DNA from: Magnetospirillum sp.
Lineage (GTDB): Bacteria > Pseudomonadota > Alphaproteobacteria > Rhodospirillales > Magnetospirillaceae
Reading direction: 5' to 3'
DNA: 64,000 bases
NCBI GenBank assembly: GCA_024707145.1
Contig: JANQAI010000005.1
Span: 558,001-622,000, forward strand
The number at the start of each line of letters is the position of its first letter. Positions within the stretch are counted from its first letter, which is position 1. The notes below the pieces were generated by a model. The model worked only from the letters and a program-made list of their open reading frames with translations. It had not been told where the DNA came from and made no database searches. Position numbers and translations under genes: made by a program. Below are positions 39,245 through 47,804 of this stretch, piece after piece.

Positions 39245-40192
39245 ATGAGCGAGTTTCGCGGTCGCATCTATGACTCCATCGTGGACACCATCGGCGGCAC
39301 GCCGCTGGTCCGCTTCAAGAAGCTGGCCGCCGAAGCCGGCGCCAAGGCCGACATCATCGGCAAGCTGGAATTCTTCAATCCGCTGTCGTCGGTGAAGGAC
39401 CGCATCGGCTTCGCCATGATCGAGGCGGCCGAGCAGTCGGGCGCGCTGAAGCCCGGCGCCACCATCGTCGAGCCCACCTCGGGCAACACCGGCATCGCGC
39501 TGGCCTTCGTCGCCGCCGCCAAGGGCTACCGCCTGATCCTGACCATGCCGGAAAGCATGTCGCTGGAACGCCGCAAGATGCTGACCCACCTGGGCGCCGA
39601 GATCGTGCTGACTCCGGCGTCGAAAGGCATGACCGGCGCGGTCAAGGAGGCCGAGCGCCTGCAGGGCGAAATCCCCGGCGCGGTGATCCTGCAGCAGTTC
39701 AAGAACCCGGCCAATCCGGCCATCCATGAGCGTACCACCGCCGAGGAAATCTGGAAGGACACCGACGGCAAGGTGGACTTCATCGTCTCCGGCGTCGGCA
39801 CCGGCGGCACCATCTCCGGCATCGGCCACGTGCTCAAGGCCCGCAAGCCCGGCCTCAAGCTGGTGGCGGTGGAGCCCGAGGACAGCCCGGTGCTGTCCGG
39901 CGGCGCCCCCGGCCCCCACAAGATCCAGGGCATCGGTGCCGGCTTCGTGCCGGACATTCTGGACAAGGGCGTGATCGACGAGGTCCTGCAGATCGGCAAC
40001 GAAACCGCCTTCACCACCGCCCGCAAGGCGGCCAAGGTGGAAGGCATCCCGGTGGGCATTTCGTCGGGCGCCGCCCTGGCCGCCGCCATCGAGCTGGGCT
40101 TGCGCCCCGAGAACGAAGGCAAGCTGATCGTCGCCATCATCCCCAGCTTCGCCGAGCGCTATCTCTCCACCGCGCTGTTCGATCAGGGCTGA
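39245..40192 (+). CDS. cysK: Cysteine synthase A
   Basis: 315 residues; O-acetylserine plus sulfide to cysteine, PLP-dependent. PLP Lys in [16 protein letters not shown], substrate loop [13 protein letters not shown], phosphate-binding [14 protein letters not shown]-terminal SSGAALAAA. The end [11 protein letters not shown] fits CysK. GGGGAAAT precedes the ATG. Downstream of the Rrf2 gene. Confidence 0.96.
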   Translation: MSEFRGRIYDSIVDTIGGTPLVRFKKLAAEAGAKADIIGKLEFFNPLSSVKDRIGFAMIEAAEQSGALKPGATIVEPTSGNTGIALAFVAAAKGYRLILTMPESMSLERRKMLTHLGAEIVLTPASKGMTGAVKEAERLQGEIPGAVILQQFKNPANPAIHERTTAEEIWKDTDGKVDFIVSGVGTGGTISGIGHVLKARKPGLKLVAVEPEDSPVLSGGAPGPHKIQGIGAGFVPDILDKGVIDEVLQIGNETAFTTARKAAKVEGIPVGISSGAALAAAIELGLRPENEGKLIVAIIPSFAERYLSTALFDQG

Positions 40193-40200
40193 GGTGATGT

Positions 40201-40339
40201 ATAACCCTCTCCCACTCAGTGGGAGAGGGTGGCGCGAATGCGCCGGGTGAGGGAGCCGCAGACAAGGTGCCGTGCGGCTCCCTCACCCTCCCATCTTCGA
40301 TGGGCCCCTCCCTCTCCCGCTCTGGTGGGAGAGGGTTAT
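40201..40339. repeat. ~140-bp element with terminal inverted repeats (copy 1)
   Basis: Starts ATAACCCTCTCCCACT and ends with the inverted GGGAGAGGGTTAT. Internally it contains GTGGCGCGAATGCGCC, GGGTGAGGGAGCC, GGCTCCCTCACCC and TGGGCCCCTCCCTCTCCC, each paired with another segment, so the whole can fold into a multi-branched structure. The same blocks occur in reverse order at 47666-47798. It lies between cysK and moeB and carries no ORF. Confidence 0.8.
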
Positions 40340-40355
40340 TCATTTCGGGTGCTCC

Positions 40356-41156
40356 ATGGATTTCAGCGAAGACCAGATCCGCCGCTACGCCCGCCACATC
40401 ATCCTGCCCGAGATGGGTGGGACCGGTCAGGCCAGGCTGTTGCAGTCCCGCGTGCTGGTGGTGGGGGCGGGTGGACTGGGCTCGCCGGTGATCCAGTACT
40501 TGGCCGCCGCCGGCGTGGGCACCATCGGCGTGGTGGACGACGACGTGGTGGACCTGTCCAACCTGCAGCGCCAGGTGCTGCACACCACCACCCGGCTGGG
40601 GCTGCCCAAGGTGGACAGCGCGGCCGATGCGGTGGCCGCCCTCAATCCCGACGTCCGGCTGGTGCCCATCCGGGCGCGGCTGGACAAGGACAACATCCGC
40701 GCCATCCTGCGCGACTACGATGTGGTGGCCGACGGCTCGGACAACTTCCCCACCCGTTTCCTGGTCAACGACGCCTGCCGGCTGGAGGGCAAGACCCTGG
40801 TGTCCGCCGCCATCCTGCGCTTCGACGGCCAGCTCTCCACCTACCGCCCCGGTGGGCCGTGCTACCGCTGCATCTACCGCGAGGAACCACCCGAAGGCTC
40901 GGTGCCCACCTGTTCGTCGGCCGGGGTGCTGGGCGCCATGGCCGGCACCATGGGCAGCCTGCAGGCAACCGAGGTGGTCAAGGAACTGTTGGGCATCGGC
41001 GATTCCATGGCCGGCCGCCTGCTCATTTACGATGCCTTGTCGGTGACCTTCCGCGTGGTCAAGGTGCCGCGCGATCCCGGCTGTCCGCTGTGCGGCGACC
41101 ATCCCGCCATCACCGACCTGTCGGCCCATGGGAGCACCGCCCATGTCTGTGGATAG
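40356..41156 (+). CDS. moeB: MoeB/ThiF-family adenylyltransferase
   Basis: 266 residues; activates a ubiquitin-like sulfur carrier (MoaD or ThiS) by adenylation. VLVVGAGGLGSPVIQYLAAAG is the nucleotide loop, RQVLHTTTRLG and GSDNFPTRFLVND the conserved core, and two zinc pairs occur (CYRC and CPLC). Catalytic-region Cys in TCSSAGVLG. No rhodanese domain. The start of the DsrE-family gene overlaps its end by 14 nt. Confidence 0.92.
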   Translation: MDFSEDQIRRYARHIILPEMGGTGQARLLQSRVLVVGAGGLGSPVIQYLAAAGVGTIGVVDDDVVDLSNLQRQVLHTTTRLGLPKVDSAADAVAALNPDVRLVPIRARLDKDNIRAILRDYDVVADGSDNFPTRFLVNDACRLEGKTLVSAAILRFDGQLSTYRPGGPCYRCIYREEPPEGSVPTCSSAGVLGAMAGTMGSLQATEVVKELLGIGDSMAGRLLIYDALSVTFRVVKVPRDPGCPLCGDHPAITDLSAHGSTAHVCG

Positions 41157-41538
41157 GCTGTCGCTGGTGGTGTTCTCGGGCGATTTCGAACGGGTGCACT
41201 ACGCCCTGGTCATGGCCGCCGCCGCCGTGGCCACCAACAAGCCGGTCACCCTGTTCTTCACCATGGGCGCGGCCAAGGCGCTGGTGGGCAGGGACGGCTG
41301 GCGCGCCCTGCCCGGCGCCGACCTGGACGGCACCTTCAAGGAACGCGGAATCGGCACCTTCGAGGAGTTGCTGGAGGCCTGCGTGGCCTTGGGTGTCACC
41401 TTCATGGTGTGCGAGACGGGCCTGAAGGCCCTGGGTATCGACGAGGCCACCCTGCGCGACGACGTTCCCATCACCCAGGGCGGCGTGGTCACCTTCCTGG
41501 CCGATGCCAGCAAGGACGGGGCGATGCTGTTCGTGTGA
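41143..41538 (+). CDS. DsrE/DsrF-family sulfur-relay-like protein
   Basis: 131 residues. Single DsrE-fold domain (LSLVVFSGDFERVHYALVMA, VTLFFTMGAAKALV, FMVCETGLKALG). The Cys in VCETGL is positioned like the persulfide-carrying Cys of DsrE/TusD types. It overlaps moeB by 14 nt, so a role in sulfur transfer to cofactors or tRNA is likely; the acceptor is not known. Confidence 0.85.
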   Translation: MSVDRLSLVVFSGDFERVHYALVMAAAAVATNKPVTLFFTMGAAKALVGRDGWRALPGADLDGTFKERGIGTFEELLEACVALGVTFMVCETGLKALGIDEATLRDDVPITQGGVVTFLADASKDGAMLFV

Positions 41539-41547
41539 ACCGCCGCC

Positions 41548-42096
41548 TCAGTCCGGATAGCGGATCTCGATCACCTCCAGCACCTCGATGCCGCCGGGCG
41601 CGCGCAGGTTGACGGTGTCGCCCTCGTAGGCCTTCAGCAGGGCGCGCGAGATGGGGGCGATCCAGCTGATCTTGCCGTGGTCCAGGTTGGCCTCGTCGAT
41701 GCCGACGATGGTGATGGTCTTCTCCTCGCCCCTGGAATTGGCATAGGTGACGGTGGCGCCGAAGAACACCTGGTCGCGGTTGGTCTGGGCCGCCGGGTCG
41801 ACCACCTTGGCGCTCTCGATGCGCTTGGTCAGGAAGCGGATGCGGCGGTCGATCTCGCGCAGGCGCTTCTTGCCGTAGATGTAGTCGCCGTTCTCCGAGC
41901 GGTCGCCGTTGCCGGCCGCCCACGACACCACTTCCACCACCTTGGGCCGCTCGACGCGGGTCAGCTGGCGCAGTTCGTCCTGCAATGCCTGGAAGCCGGC
42001 CGGGGTGACGTAATTGGGCGAGCCCTTGGGGATGGGCGTGGCCCCCTCGGGGAGGTCGTCGCCGTCGTCGCTTTCCTTGGTGAACGCCTTGCTCAT
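41548..42096 (-). CDS. greB: Transcription elongation factor GreB
   Basis: 182 residues; rescues backtracked RNA polymerase by stimulating transcript cleavage. The N-terminal coiled coil holds the acidic tip (GNGDRSENGDYIYGKKRLRE), and the C-terminal FKBP-like domain reads FFGATVTYANSRGEEKTI. An extra ~25-residue acidic/Pro extension precedes the core, typical of alphaproteobacterial GreB-type proteins. Confidence 0.93.
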   Translation of the reverse strand: MSKAFTKESDDGDDLPEGATPIPKGSPNYVTPAGFQALQDELRQLTRVERPKVVEVVSWAAGNGDRSENGDYIYGKKRLREIDRRIRFLTKRIESAKVVDPAAQTNRDQVFFGATVTYANSRGEEKTITIVGIDEANLDHGKISWIAPISRALLKAYEGDTVNLRAPGGIEVLEVIEIRYPD

Positions 42097-42232
42097 TTCT
42101 TCTCAGAAGCCCTCAGGCGCCGGGCGGGCGCATCCGCGCCCTTGGCTCCCCCTCCGACTTCCCTCCTTGCTTCGCTTCGTCGTCGCTTCGGGCGCCTCAA
42201 CGGCGCAATCGGCCTGCGGCCTTCAAAAGCCG

Positions 42233-42258
42233 AAGGCCCCGGATCGCTCCGGGGCCTT
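42233..42258 (-). terminator. Terminator of the 2-hydroxyacid dehydrogenase gene
   Basis: Eleven-base perfect arms AAGGCCCCGGA and TCCGGGGCCTT with loop TCGC, 28 nt past the stop of the dehydrogenase gene on the minus strand, followed by CGGCTTTTG. The rest of 42097-42232 holds no recognised gene and probably contains the greB promoter. Confidence 0.75.
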
Positions 42259-42285
42259 GCTGATCTAGGTCCGGCCGGAGCCGTT

Positions 42286-43272
42286 TCAAAGCATGCTGGC
42301 GAGTACGCGGTCCGGCGGGTTGTGGCCGTCGGCGAAGGTCTTGATGTTGATGATGACCTTCTCGCCCATGTCCACGCGGCCTTCCAGGGTGGCCGAGCCC
42401 AGATGGGGCAGCAGCACCACGTTGTCCAGTTCCAGCAGCTTGGGATTCACCGCCGGCTCGTGCTCGAACACGTCCAGGCCGGCGCCGGCGATCTCCTTGC
42501 GCTGCAGCATGCGGGTCAGCGCGTTCTCGTCCACGATCTCGCCGCGCGAGGTGTTGATCAGGTACGAATGCGGCTGCATCAGCTTGAGCCGGCGGGCGCT
42601 CAGCAGATGGAAGGTGGCCGGGGTGTGGGGCGAATGGATGGTGAGCACGTCCATGCGCGCCAGCATCTGGTCCAGGCTCTCCCAGTAGGTGGCCTCCAGC
42701 TCGTGCTCGATGTCGGGATGGACGCGCTTGCGGTTGTGGTAGTGGATGGACATGCCGAACGCCTTGGCGCGGCGCGCCACCGCCTGGCCGATGCGGCCCA
42801 TGCCGATGATGCCCAGGCGCTTGCCCCAGATGCGGTGGCCCAGCATGAAGGTGGGGCTCCAGCCGCTCCAGTCGCCCGAACGCATCAGCCGCTCGCCCTC
42901 GGCCAGCCGGCGCGGCACCGCCAGAATCAGCGCCATGGTCATGTCGGCGGTGTCCTCGGTCAGCACGCCGGGGGTGTTGGTGACAGTGATGCTGCGCGAC
43001 CGCGCAGTGGCGAGGTCGATATGGTCCACGCCGGTGCCGAAATTGGCGATCAGCTTCAGATTGGGGCCCGCCTGGCTGAGGATGGCGGCGTCGATGCGGT
43101 CGGTGATGGTGGGGACCAGCACGTCGGCGCTCTTGACCGCTTCGATCAGCTCGGGCTTGGTCAGTTGATGGTCGTCGAGGTTGAGCCGCGTCTCGAACAA
43201 TTCCATCATGCGAGTTTCGATGGCGTCGGGCAGCTTTCTGGTGACGACGACGAGGGGCTTCTTTTGTGCCAT
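42286..43272 (-). CDS. D-isomer 2-hydroxyacid dehydrogenase (glyoxylate/hydroxypyruvate reductase type)
   Basis: 328 residues. NAD(P)-binding GIIGMGRIGQAVARRAKAFG, catalytic Arg in INTSRGEIVDENAL, Glu in GLDVFEHEPAVNP, His in LLPHLGSAT. Similar to GyaR/GhrB-type enzymes that reduce glyoxylate to glycolate. GGGAGGAG lies 6-7 nt before ATG 43272. In a cell with malyl-CoA lyase chemistry, glyoxylate would be a natural substrate; this is inference. Confidence 0.88.
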   Translation of the reverse strand: MAQKKPLVVVTRKLPDAIETRMMELFETRLNLDDHQLTKPELIEAVKSADVLVPTITDRIDAAILSQAGPNLKLIANFGTGVDHIDLATARSRSITVTNTPGVLTEDTADMTMALILAVPRRLAEGERLMRSGDWSGWSPTFMLGHRIWGKRLGIIGMGRIGQAVARRAKAFGMSIHYHNRKRVHPDIEHELEATYWESLDQMLARMDVLTIHSPHTPATFHLLSARRLKLMQPHSYLINTSRGEIVDENALTRMLQRKEIAGAGLDVFEHEPAVNPKLLELDNVVLLPHLGSATLEGRVDMGEKVIINIKTFADGHNPPDRVLASML

Positions 43273-43430
43273 TGGTTTTCTCCTCCCGGGACCCCGTTCG
43301 AGTGTCACGACCTATCAAGACGGTGAAGTCTTGTCCAGTGAAGTGTTACACCTGGGCGCTTCTTGACCGCGCGGATGGGTCGACCCCTATAATGTGCCGG
43401 ATGGGTAACATCTTTTGGGGCTTCGCGCGG

Positions 43431-43931
43431 ATGAACCTGAGACTCCGCTTAACAATTTGCGTCGGACTTGGGTTGTTGTTCGCGTCGACCGGGGCAAGTG
43501 CCGGCGAAACCAGCGGCCTGCCGCTGCCGCGTTTCGTCTCCTTGCGCTCGGACGAAGTGAATTTGCGCACCGGGCCGGGCGTTCGCTACCCCATCGACTG
43601 GATCTACGCGCGCAAGGACCTGCCGGTGGAAGTCATCGCTGAATTCGAAGCGTGGCGCAAGATACGCGATTGGCAGGGCACGGAGGGATGGGTCCACCAA
43701 TCCATGTTGACCGGCCGGCGCATGATGGTGGTCATGGGGCAGGCCCGCAGCCTGCGCTCGTCGGACGCCGAATCCTCGGACCCGGTGGCGGTGGTGGAGG
43801 CCGGGGTGCTGGGCCGCATCCTGCAATGCCCGCGCAACCGCGACTTCTGCCGGGTCGAGATCGAGCATACCCAGGGCTGGATGCGCCGTGACGAGCTCTG
43901 GGGCGTCTACAAGGGCGAGTGGATCGAATAG
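43431..43931 (+). CDS. Exported SH3-domain protein
   Basis: 166 residues: signal peptide MNLRLRLTICVGLGLLFASTGASA, bacterial SH3 domain (DEVNLRTGPGVRYPIDWIYA, IRDWQGTEGWVHQSML), then a second SH3-like repeat (EAGVLGRILQCPRNRDFC, GWMRRDELWGVY). An upstream ATG at 43401 is possible. Family members bind peptidoglycan or act at the envelope. No operon partner. Confidence 0.85.
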   Translation: MNLRLRLTICVGLGLLFASTGASAGETSGLPLPRFVSLRSDEVNLRTGPGVRYPIDWIYARKDLPVEVIAEFEAWRKIRDWQGTEGWVHQSMLTGRRMMVVMGQARSLRSSDAESSDPVAVVEAGVLGRILQCPRNRDFCRVEIEHTQGWMRRDELWGVYKGEWIE

Positions 43932-44001
43932 CCCCCCTTGACGGCGCCCGGCGCGGCTTCCCAAGTGGCCCCCATCGTCAATCCACACGGGAGAACGCAC
44001 C

Positions 44002-44271
44002 ATGCCCGAGCGCGGAGCCATGGACGAACGGGGGTTGGGTTACGAGGAAGACCTGGCCGCCGCCAACGCCGCCGAATTCAGCGAGGATGGCGCCGACATG
44101 CTGTTGCCCGGCCTAGCCGACAGCGTAGTCGGCTCGGCCGGCGACCCCGAGGAGGCGTTGGCCATGTGCCGCGACCTCGCCAACGCGGAAGACCTGGACG
44201 ATGACCAATACCTGGCCCTGGTGGCGCTGGTGGAGGAGGCCACCGGCTGGGAACTGCCAGAGGAGGGCTAG
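44002..44271 (+). CDS. Small acidic protein, unknown
   Basis: 89 residues, strongly acidic, no Sec signal. ACGGGAG lies 9 nt before the ATG. Contains MPERGAMDERGLGYEEDLAAANAA and LDDDQYLALVALVEE-type acidic helical segments. Third-position GC bias supports coding, but no family was recognised. Its end overlaps the convergent PAP2 gene by 4 nt. Confidence 0.5.
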   Translation: MPERGAMDERGLGYEEDLAAANAAEFSEDGADMLLPGLADSVVGSAGDPEEALAMCRDLANAEDLDDDQYLALVALVEEATGWELPEEG

Positions 44272-45059
44272 TATTCCCGTCCCAGCCGCGGCTCCCATCC
44301 CCGGGTGCGGAACGCGCGGGCCAGGGCGACGGTGACGCAGATGGCCAGCCACGAGCCGGCCACGGCGTCGGACAGGTAGTGGACGGTGGTGACCACCCGG
44401 CTGAGCGCCACCAGCACGGCGATGGACAGCCACATGACGTCGTAGCGGGGGAAGATGATCAGCAGCGCGGTCATGGCGGCGAAGCCGGCTTGGCTGTGTC
44501 CCGACGGGAACGAGTTCATGCCCCAGGCGCGGCTGAAGAAATTGAAGCCGTACAGATCCTCGTCGAACAGGTAGCGCGGGCGGTAGCGGCCCAGGCCGAA
44601 CTTGACGGCGTTGCTGATCAGTCCCGAGATGGCGATGGACAGGAACAGGAAGCCGGGCGTCACCGCCAGCCGGCGCAGACGGTCCCGCGCCGCCAGGCTG
44701 GCGGCGCGCAGGGACGCCAGCATCAGCCCGGCCCAGGCCAGCCCGGCGGGCACCAGGTACAGCTGCGCCTCGCCCAGGCGGGTGACCACCTTGAAGAAGC
44801 CCTCCACCTCGCCGCCCACATGGGCTTTCAGCACCCGCGCCAGCGGCCGGTCGAACGCCCACATGGAAAGCATGCAGAACAGCGCCACATAGACGAACGA
44901 CCACAGCAGCGGCCACTCGCGGGTGCGCCGCCATTGCCGGCCCAGGGCGGCGCGCAGCGGGGCGGCCTGGCGCCAGCCATCGGCCACGGCCAGGGTCACG
45001 CCTTCCCAGGCCAGCTGGCTGCGCTCCATCAGCGACAGGATTCCGCGGCGGAAGCTCAT
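44268..45059 (-). CDS. PAP2-family phosphatase
   Basis: 263 residues, about six transmembrane helices. All three acid-phosphatase motifs are present: KFGLGRYRPR (KxxxxxxRP), PSGHSQ and SRVVTTVHYLSD (SRx5HxxxD). Likely acts on a lipid diphosphate or phosphate at the periplasmic face. Its ATG overlaps the stop of the ArnT-like gene (ATGA), so the two are coupled, suggesting joint work on lipid A or undecaprenyl carriers. Confidence 0.92.
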   Translation of the reverse strand: MSFRRGILSLMERSQLAWEGVTLAVADGWRQAAPLRAALGRQWRRTREWPLLWSFVYVALFCMLSMWAFDRPLARVLKAHVGGEVEGFFKVVTRLGEAQLYLVPAGLAWAGLMLASLRAASLAARDRLRRLAVTPGFLFLSIAISGLISNAVKFGLGRYRPRYLFDEDLYGFNFFSRAWGMNSFPSGHSQAGFAAMTALLIIFPRYDVMWLSIAVLVALSRVVTTVHYLSDAVAGSWLAICVTVALARAFRTRGWEPRLGREY

Positions 45060-46756
45060 GGCGCCCTCACCCCCAGCACCACCAGGCTGGTGGGTTTGCC
45101 GCGCGAATAGTTCAGGCCGTCCGCATGGCCGAAATCCTCCACCTCCAGGTTCAGCTTGGCGGCGGCGGCGAAGAAGGCGGGCAGTTCGCGGTCGCTCACC
45201 ACCACCAGGGCGCGGCGGTTGGCGGCCAGATGTTCGGCGGCGCCGGCGCCGTTGGTGAAGCGGGTGCCGGTGCCCAGCAGGAAGACCAGGCTGGGCTCGG
45301 AATAGCCGGCGGCGGCCACCGGCCCGTCCGAGCCGATGGTGGCGACGATGCGCGCTGCTCCGCGCGACAGGAACAGCTTGTCCAGCGATGGCGCTACCCC
45401 CTGGAAGGCCACCGGGAAGGTGGCGGCGGCGGTCAGCGCCAGGGCCAGGGCGGCGGTGACGATCTGGCCGCGCCAGGCCAGGATGGCGGGTAGCAGGGTG
45501 GCCAGGGCGATGCCGATGGCGGCCGGCACGGTGGCGGGATCGAAGCCCGCGCCGAACCGGATGGGCAGCACCACCATGGCGGCGGCCAGCCCCAGGCCGA
45601 TCAGCGTCCATACGGCGTACCACGCCTTGGCGGCGCGGTGGCGGAAGGCCTCGATCCCCTCGCAGGCCAGGGCGGCGATCATCAGCGCCAGGGCGGGGAA
45701 CGCGGGCAGCACGTAATGGGGCAGCTTGGTGGGGATCAGCTCGAACATCACCCAGGTGGGCACCGCCCAGGCGAGCAGCACGCGGAAGGCCAGGCGCTTG
45801 CGCTGCGCCCAGGCCCGCGCCGCCGCCGGCCACAGCAGCAGCGAGGCCGGCCAGAAGGTGGCCGAGGCCAGCAGCAGGTAGAGGCCGGGGAAGCCGCCGT
45901 GGCTTTCCTGGGCGCCCAGCAGCTTGGGCAGCAGGTCGCCCTTGACCGCCTCGCCCACGAAGGCGCCGCCGGTGGCCGAGGACACCGCCACGAACCACGG
46001 CGCCGCGATGGCGGCGGCCACCGCCGTGCCCAGCACCGGCTTCATGGTCTGGAACCAGCGGATGTTGCGGTCGGCGATCCACAGGGTGGCCAGGGTCAGC
46101 AGGCTGATCACCGGCACCACCGGGCCCTTGACCAGGATGCCGGCACCCTGGGCCAGCCAGAAGGCCAGGGCCTCGGCGGTGCCCGGCGCCATCATCCGGT
46201 TGGCGGTCATGGGGCCGGCGCCACCGCCGCAGCCTCCGCCGCCCGCGCCTTGCGCCTCGCGTGCCTTGGCCCAGACGTAGAAGCGCGCCAGGGTGCCCTG
46301 CGCCGCCACCGCGCAGGCCAGCAGCAGGGCGTCGCTCTTGCCCTGGTGGGCCTCCAGCGTCAGCATCAGCGACGAGGCCAGCAGCACGCCGGCCAGCAGG
46401 GCCGGGCGCTCGCCGATCAGGCCGCGGCCGAAGGCGAAGGTCATCAGCACCGCCGCCCAGGCCGCCAGCGCCGAGGGCAGGCGGTAAGGCCACACGCTGG
46501 TGGAGGCCGGATGGGACAGCGCCTTGACCGCGACGGCCTGCAGCCAGTAGGTGCCGGCCGGCTTCTTCGCCCGCATATCGTCCTGGAACTGGATGCGGAT
46601 GTAGTCGCCGCTTTCCAGCATCTGGCGGGTGGCCTGGATGAAGCGCGACTCGTCGCGGTCCATGGGTGGCAGGGCGGCCAGGCCGGGCAGGTACAGCACC
46701 AGGCAGAGCAGGGAAAGCGCGAGATAGGGGCGGATGCCGCCGGTCAGTCGATGCAC
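45056..46756 (-). CDS. ArnT-like GT39/GT83-family glycosyltransferase
   Basis: 566 residues, roughly twelve transmembrane helices. The first periplasmic loop has the catalytic DRDESRFIQATRQML and later FQDDMRAKKPAGTYWLQAV, typical of the ArnT/PMT-like GT-C fold using a polyprenyl-phosphate sugar donor. A Gly-rich insert (GAGGGGCGGGAG) lies in a loop. Paired with the PAP2 phosphatase downstream. Which sugar and acceptor are used is not shown. Confidence 0.88.
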   Translation of the reverse strand: MHRLTGGIRPYLALSLLCLVLYLPGLAALPPMDRDESRFIQATRQMLESGDYIRIQFQDDMRAKKPAGTYWLQAVAVKALSHPASTSVWPYRLPSALAAWAAVLMTFAFGRGLIGERPALLAGVLLASSLMLTLEAHQGKSDALLLACAVAAQGTLARFYVWAKAREAQGAGGGGCGGGAGPMTANRMMAPGTAEALAFWLAQGAGILVKGPVVPVISLLTLATLWIADRNIRWFQTMKPVLGTAVAAAIAAPWFVAVSSATGGAFVGEAVKGDLLPKLLGAQESHGGFPGLYLLLASATFWPASLLLWPAAARAWAQRKRLAFRVLLAWAVPTWVMFELIPTKLPHYVLPAFPALALMIAALACEGIEAFRHRAAKAWYAVWTLIGLGLAAAMVVLPIRFGAGFDPATVPAAIGIALATLLPAILAWRGQIVTAALALALTAAATFPVAFQGVAPSLDKLFLSRGAARIVATIGSDGPVAAAGYSEPSLVFLLGTGTRFTNGAGAAEHLAANRRALVVVSDRELPAFFAAAAKLNLEVEDFGHADGLNYSRGKPTSLVVLGVRAP

Positions 46757-46883
46757 TACGGGAATCCCTCGGGGGTTCGGTCCTCTTCTACACCATGAAG
46801 GGCGCCGCCGATCAAGAGGAGAGCCTCGCAGCGCCGGCCGGTGCTCCCCATGTCATGCACCGACATCCGCGTGGGAGGCGTCC

Positions 46884-47663
46884 ATGGCCGAGATCGACAG
46901 CGTCCGCCGTTCCTTGCTGGCCGGACTGGCCGGCGTGCCGCTGGCCGCCATCCTGGCCGATCCCGTGCTGGCCCAGGCGGCGGCCCAGACCACCCGCAGC
47001 CAGACCATCACCACGCCCGCCGGGCGCGAGGTCACCGCCGCCCTGGCCCGCCCCGACAAGCCGGAGGGCCGGCTGCCGGTGGTGATGCTGATCCACGAAT
47101 GGTGGGGGTTGAACGACCAGATCAAGGCCATGGCGGTGGAGTTGTCCCGCCAGGGCTTCCTGGCGGTGGCGGTGGACCTGTTCCAGGGCAGGGTGGTGAC
47201 CGATGCCGAGGAGGCCCGCGCCTTGGTGGAAAAGGTCAATCCGGAGGAAGCGGCCGACACCCTGGCGGCCTGGGCGCAATGGGCGCGCAACCATCCCGAC
47301 GGCAACCGCAGGCTGGGCGTGGTGGGGTGGTGCTTCGGCGGCGGCTGGGCGCTGAACGCGGCCACCATCGCCCCCATCGACGCCACCGTGGTCTATTACG
47401 GCCGCGTCAACCTGCCGCCCGACCGGCTGGCCCGCCTCAGGGGGCCGGTGCTGGCCCATTTCGCCCGCCAGGACCAGTTCATCAATGCCCAGGTGGTGGC
47501 CGATTTCGAGCGCGCCATGAAGGAGGTGGGCAAGCCCTATACCCTGTACTGGTACGACGCCGGCCATGCCTTCGCCAATCCCACCGGCAACAATTACCGT
47601 CGCGCCGACGCCCGGCTGGCGTGGCAGCGCACGGTGGAGTTCCTTAGGAAGGAGTTGGGGTAA
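46884..47663 (+). CDS. Dienelactone hydrolase family protein, exported
   Basis: 259 residues. Alpha/beta hydrolase with Cys nucleophile in GVVGWCFGGGWALNA, Asp in FARQDQFINA and His in WYDAGHAFANP. The N-terminus DSVRRSLLAGLAGVPLAAIL resembles a Tat signal (RR followed by hydrophobic core and AQA). GGAGGCG precedes ATG 46884. Substrate unknown. Confidence 0.88.
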   Translation: MAEIDSVRRSLLAGLAGVPLAAILADPVLAQAAAQTTRSQTITTPAGREVTAALARPDKPEGRLPVVMLIHEWWGLNDQIKAMAVELSRQGFLAVAVDLFQGRVVTDAEEARALVEKVNPEEAADTLAAWAQWARNHPDGNRRLGVVGWCFGGGWALNAATIAPIDATVVYYGRVNLPPDRLARLRGPVLAHFARQDQFINAQVVADFERAMKEVGKPYTLYWYDAGHAFANPTGNNYRRADARLAWQRTVEFLRKELG

Positions 47664-47665
47664 CA

Positions 47666-47798
47666 TCCCTCTCCCATTCCATGGGAGAGGGAGGGGCCGC
47701 CGCGTAGCGGTGGGAGGGTGAGGGAGCTACGAAGCACCTCGTCCTCGGCTCCCTCACCCGGCGCTAAAGCGCCACCCTCTCCCGCGCGGGAGAGGGAA
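47666..47798. repeat. ~140-bp element with terminal inverted repeats (copy 2)
   Basis: Blocks CCCTCTCCCATTCCATGGGA, GGAGGGGCC, GGGAGGGTGAGGGAGC, GCTCCCTCACCCGGCGC, GCGCCACCCTCTCCC and GGGAGAGGG are the reverse complement of those at 40201-40339. It sits between the dienelactone hydrolase gene and the end of cheR, where it could serve as terminator for both. No ORF. Confidence 0.8.
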
Positions 47799-47804
47799 AA
47801 ATGG

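Noticed and set aside
44268..46493. A 741-residue frame ending in the PAP2 phosphatase
   Set aside because: Its first two thirds are an Arg/Gly/Ala-rich shadow of the ArnT-like gene; PAP2 starts at 45059.
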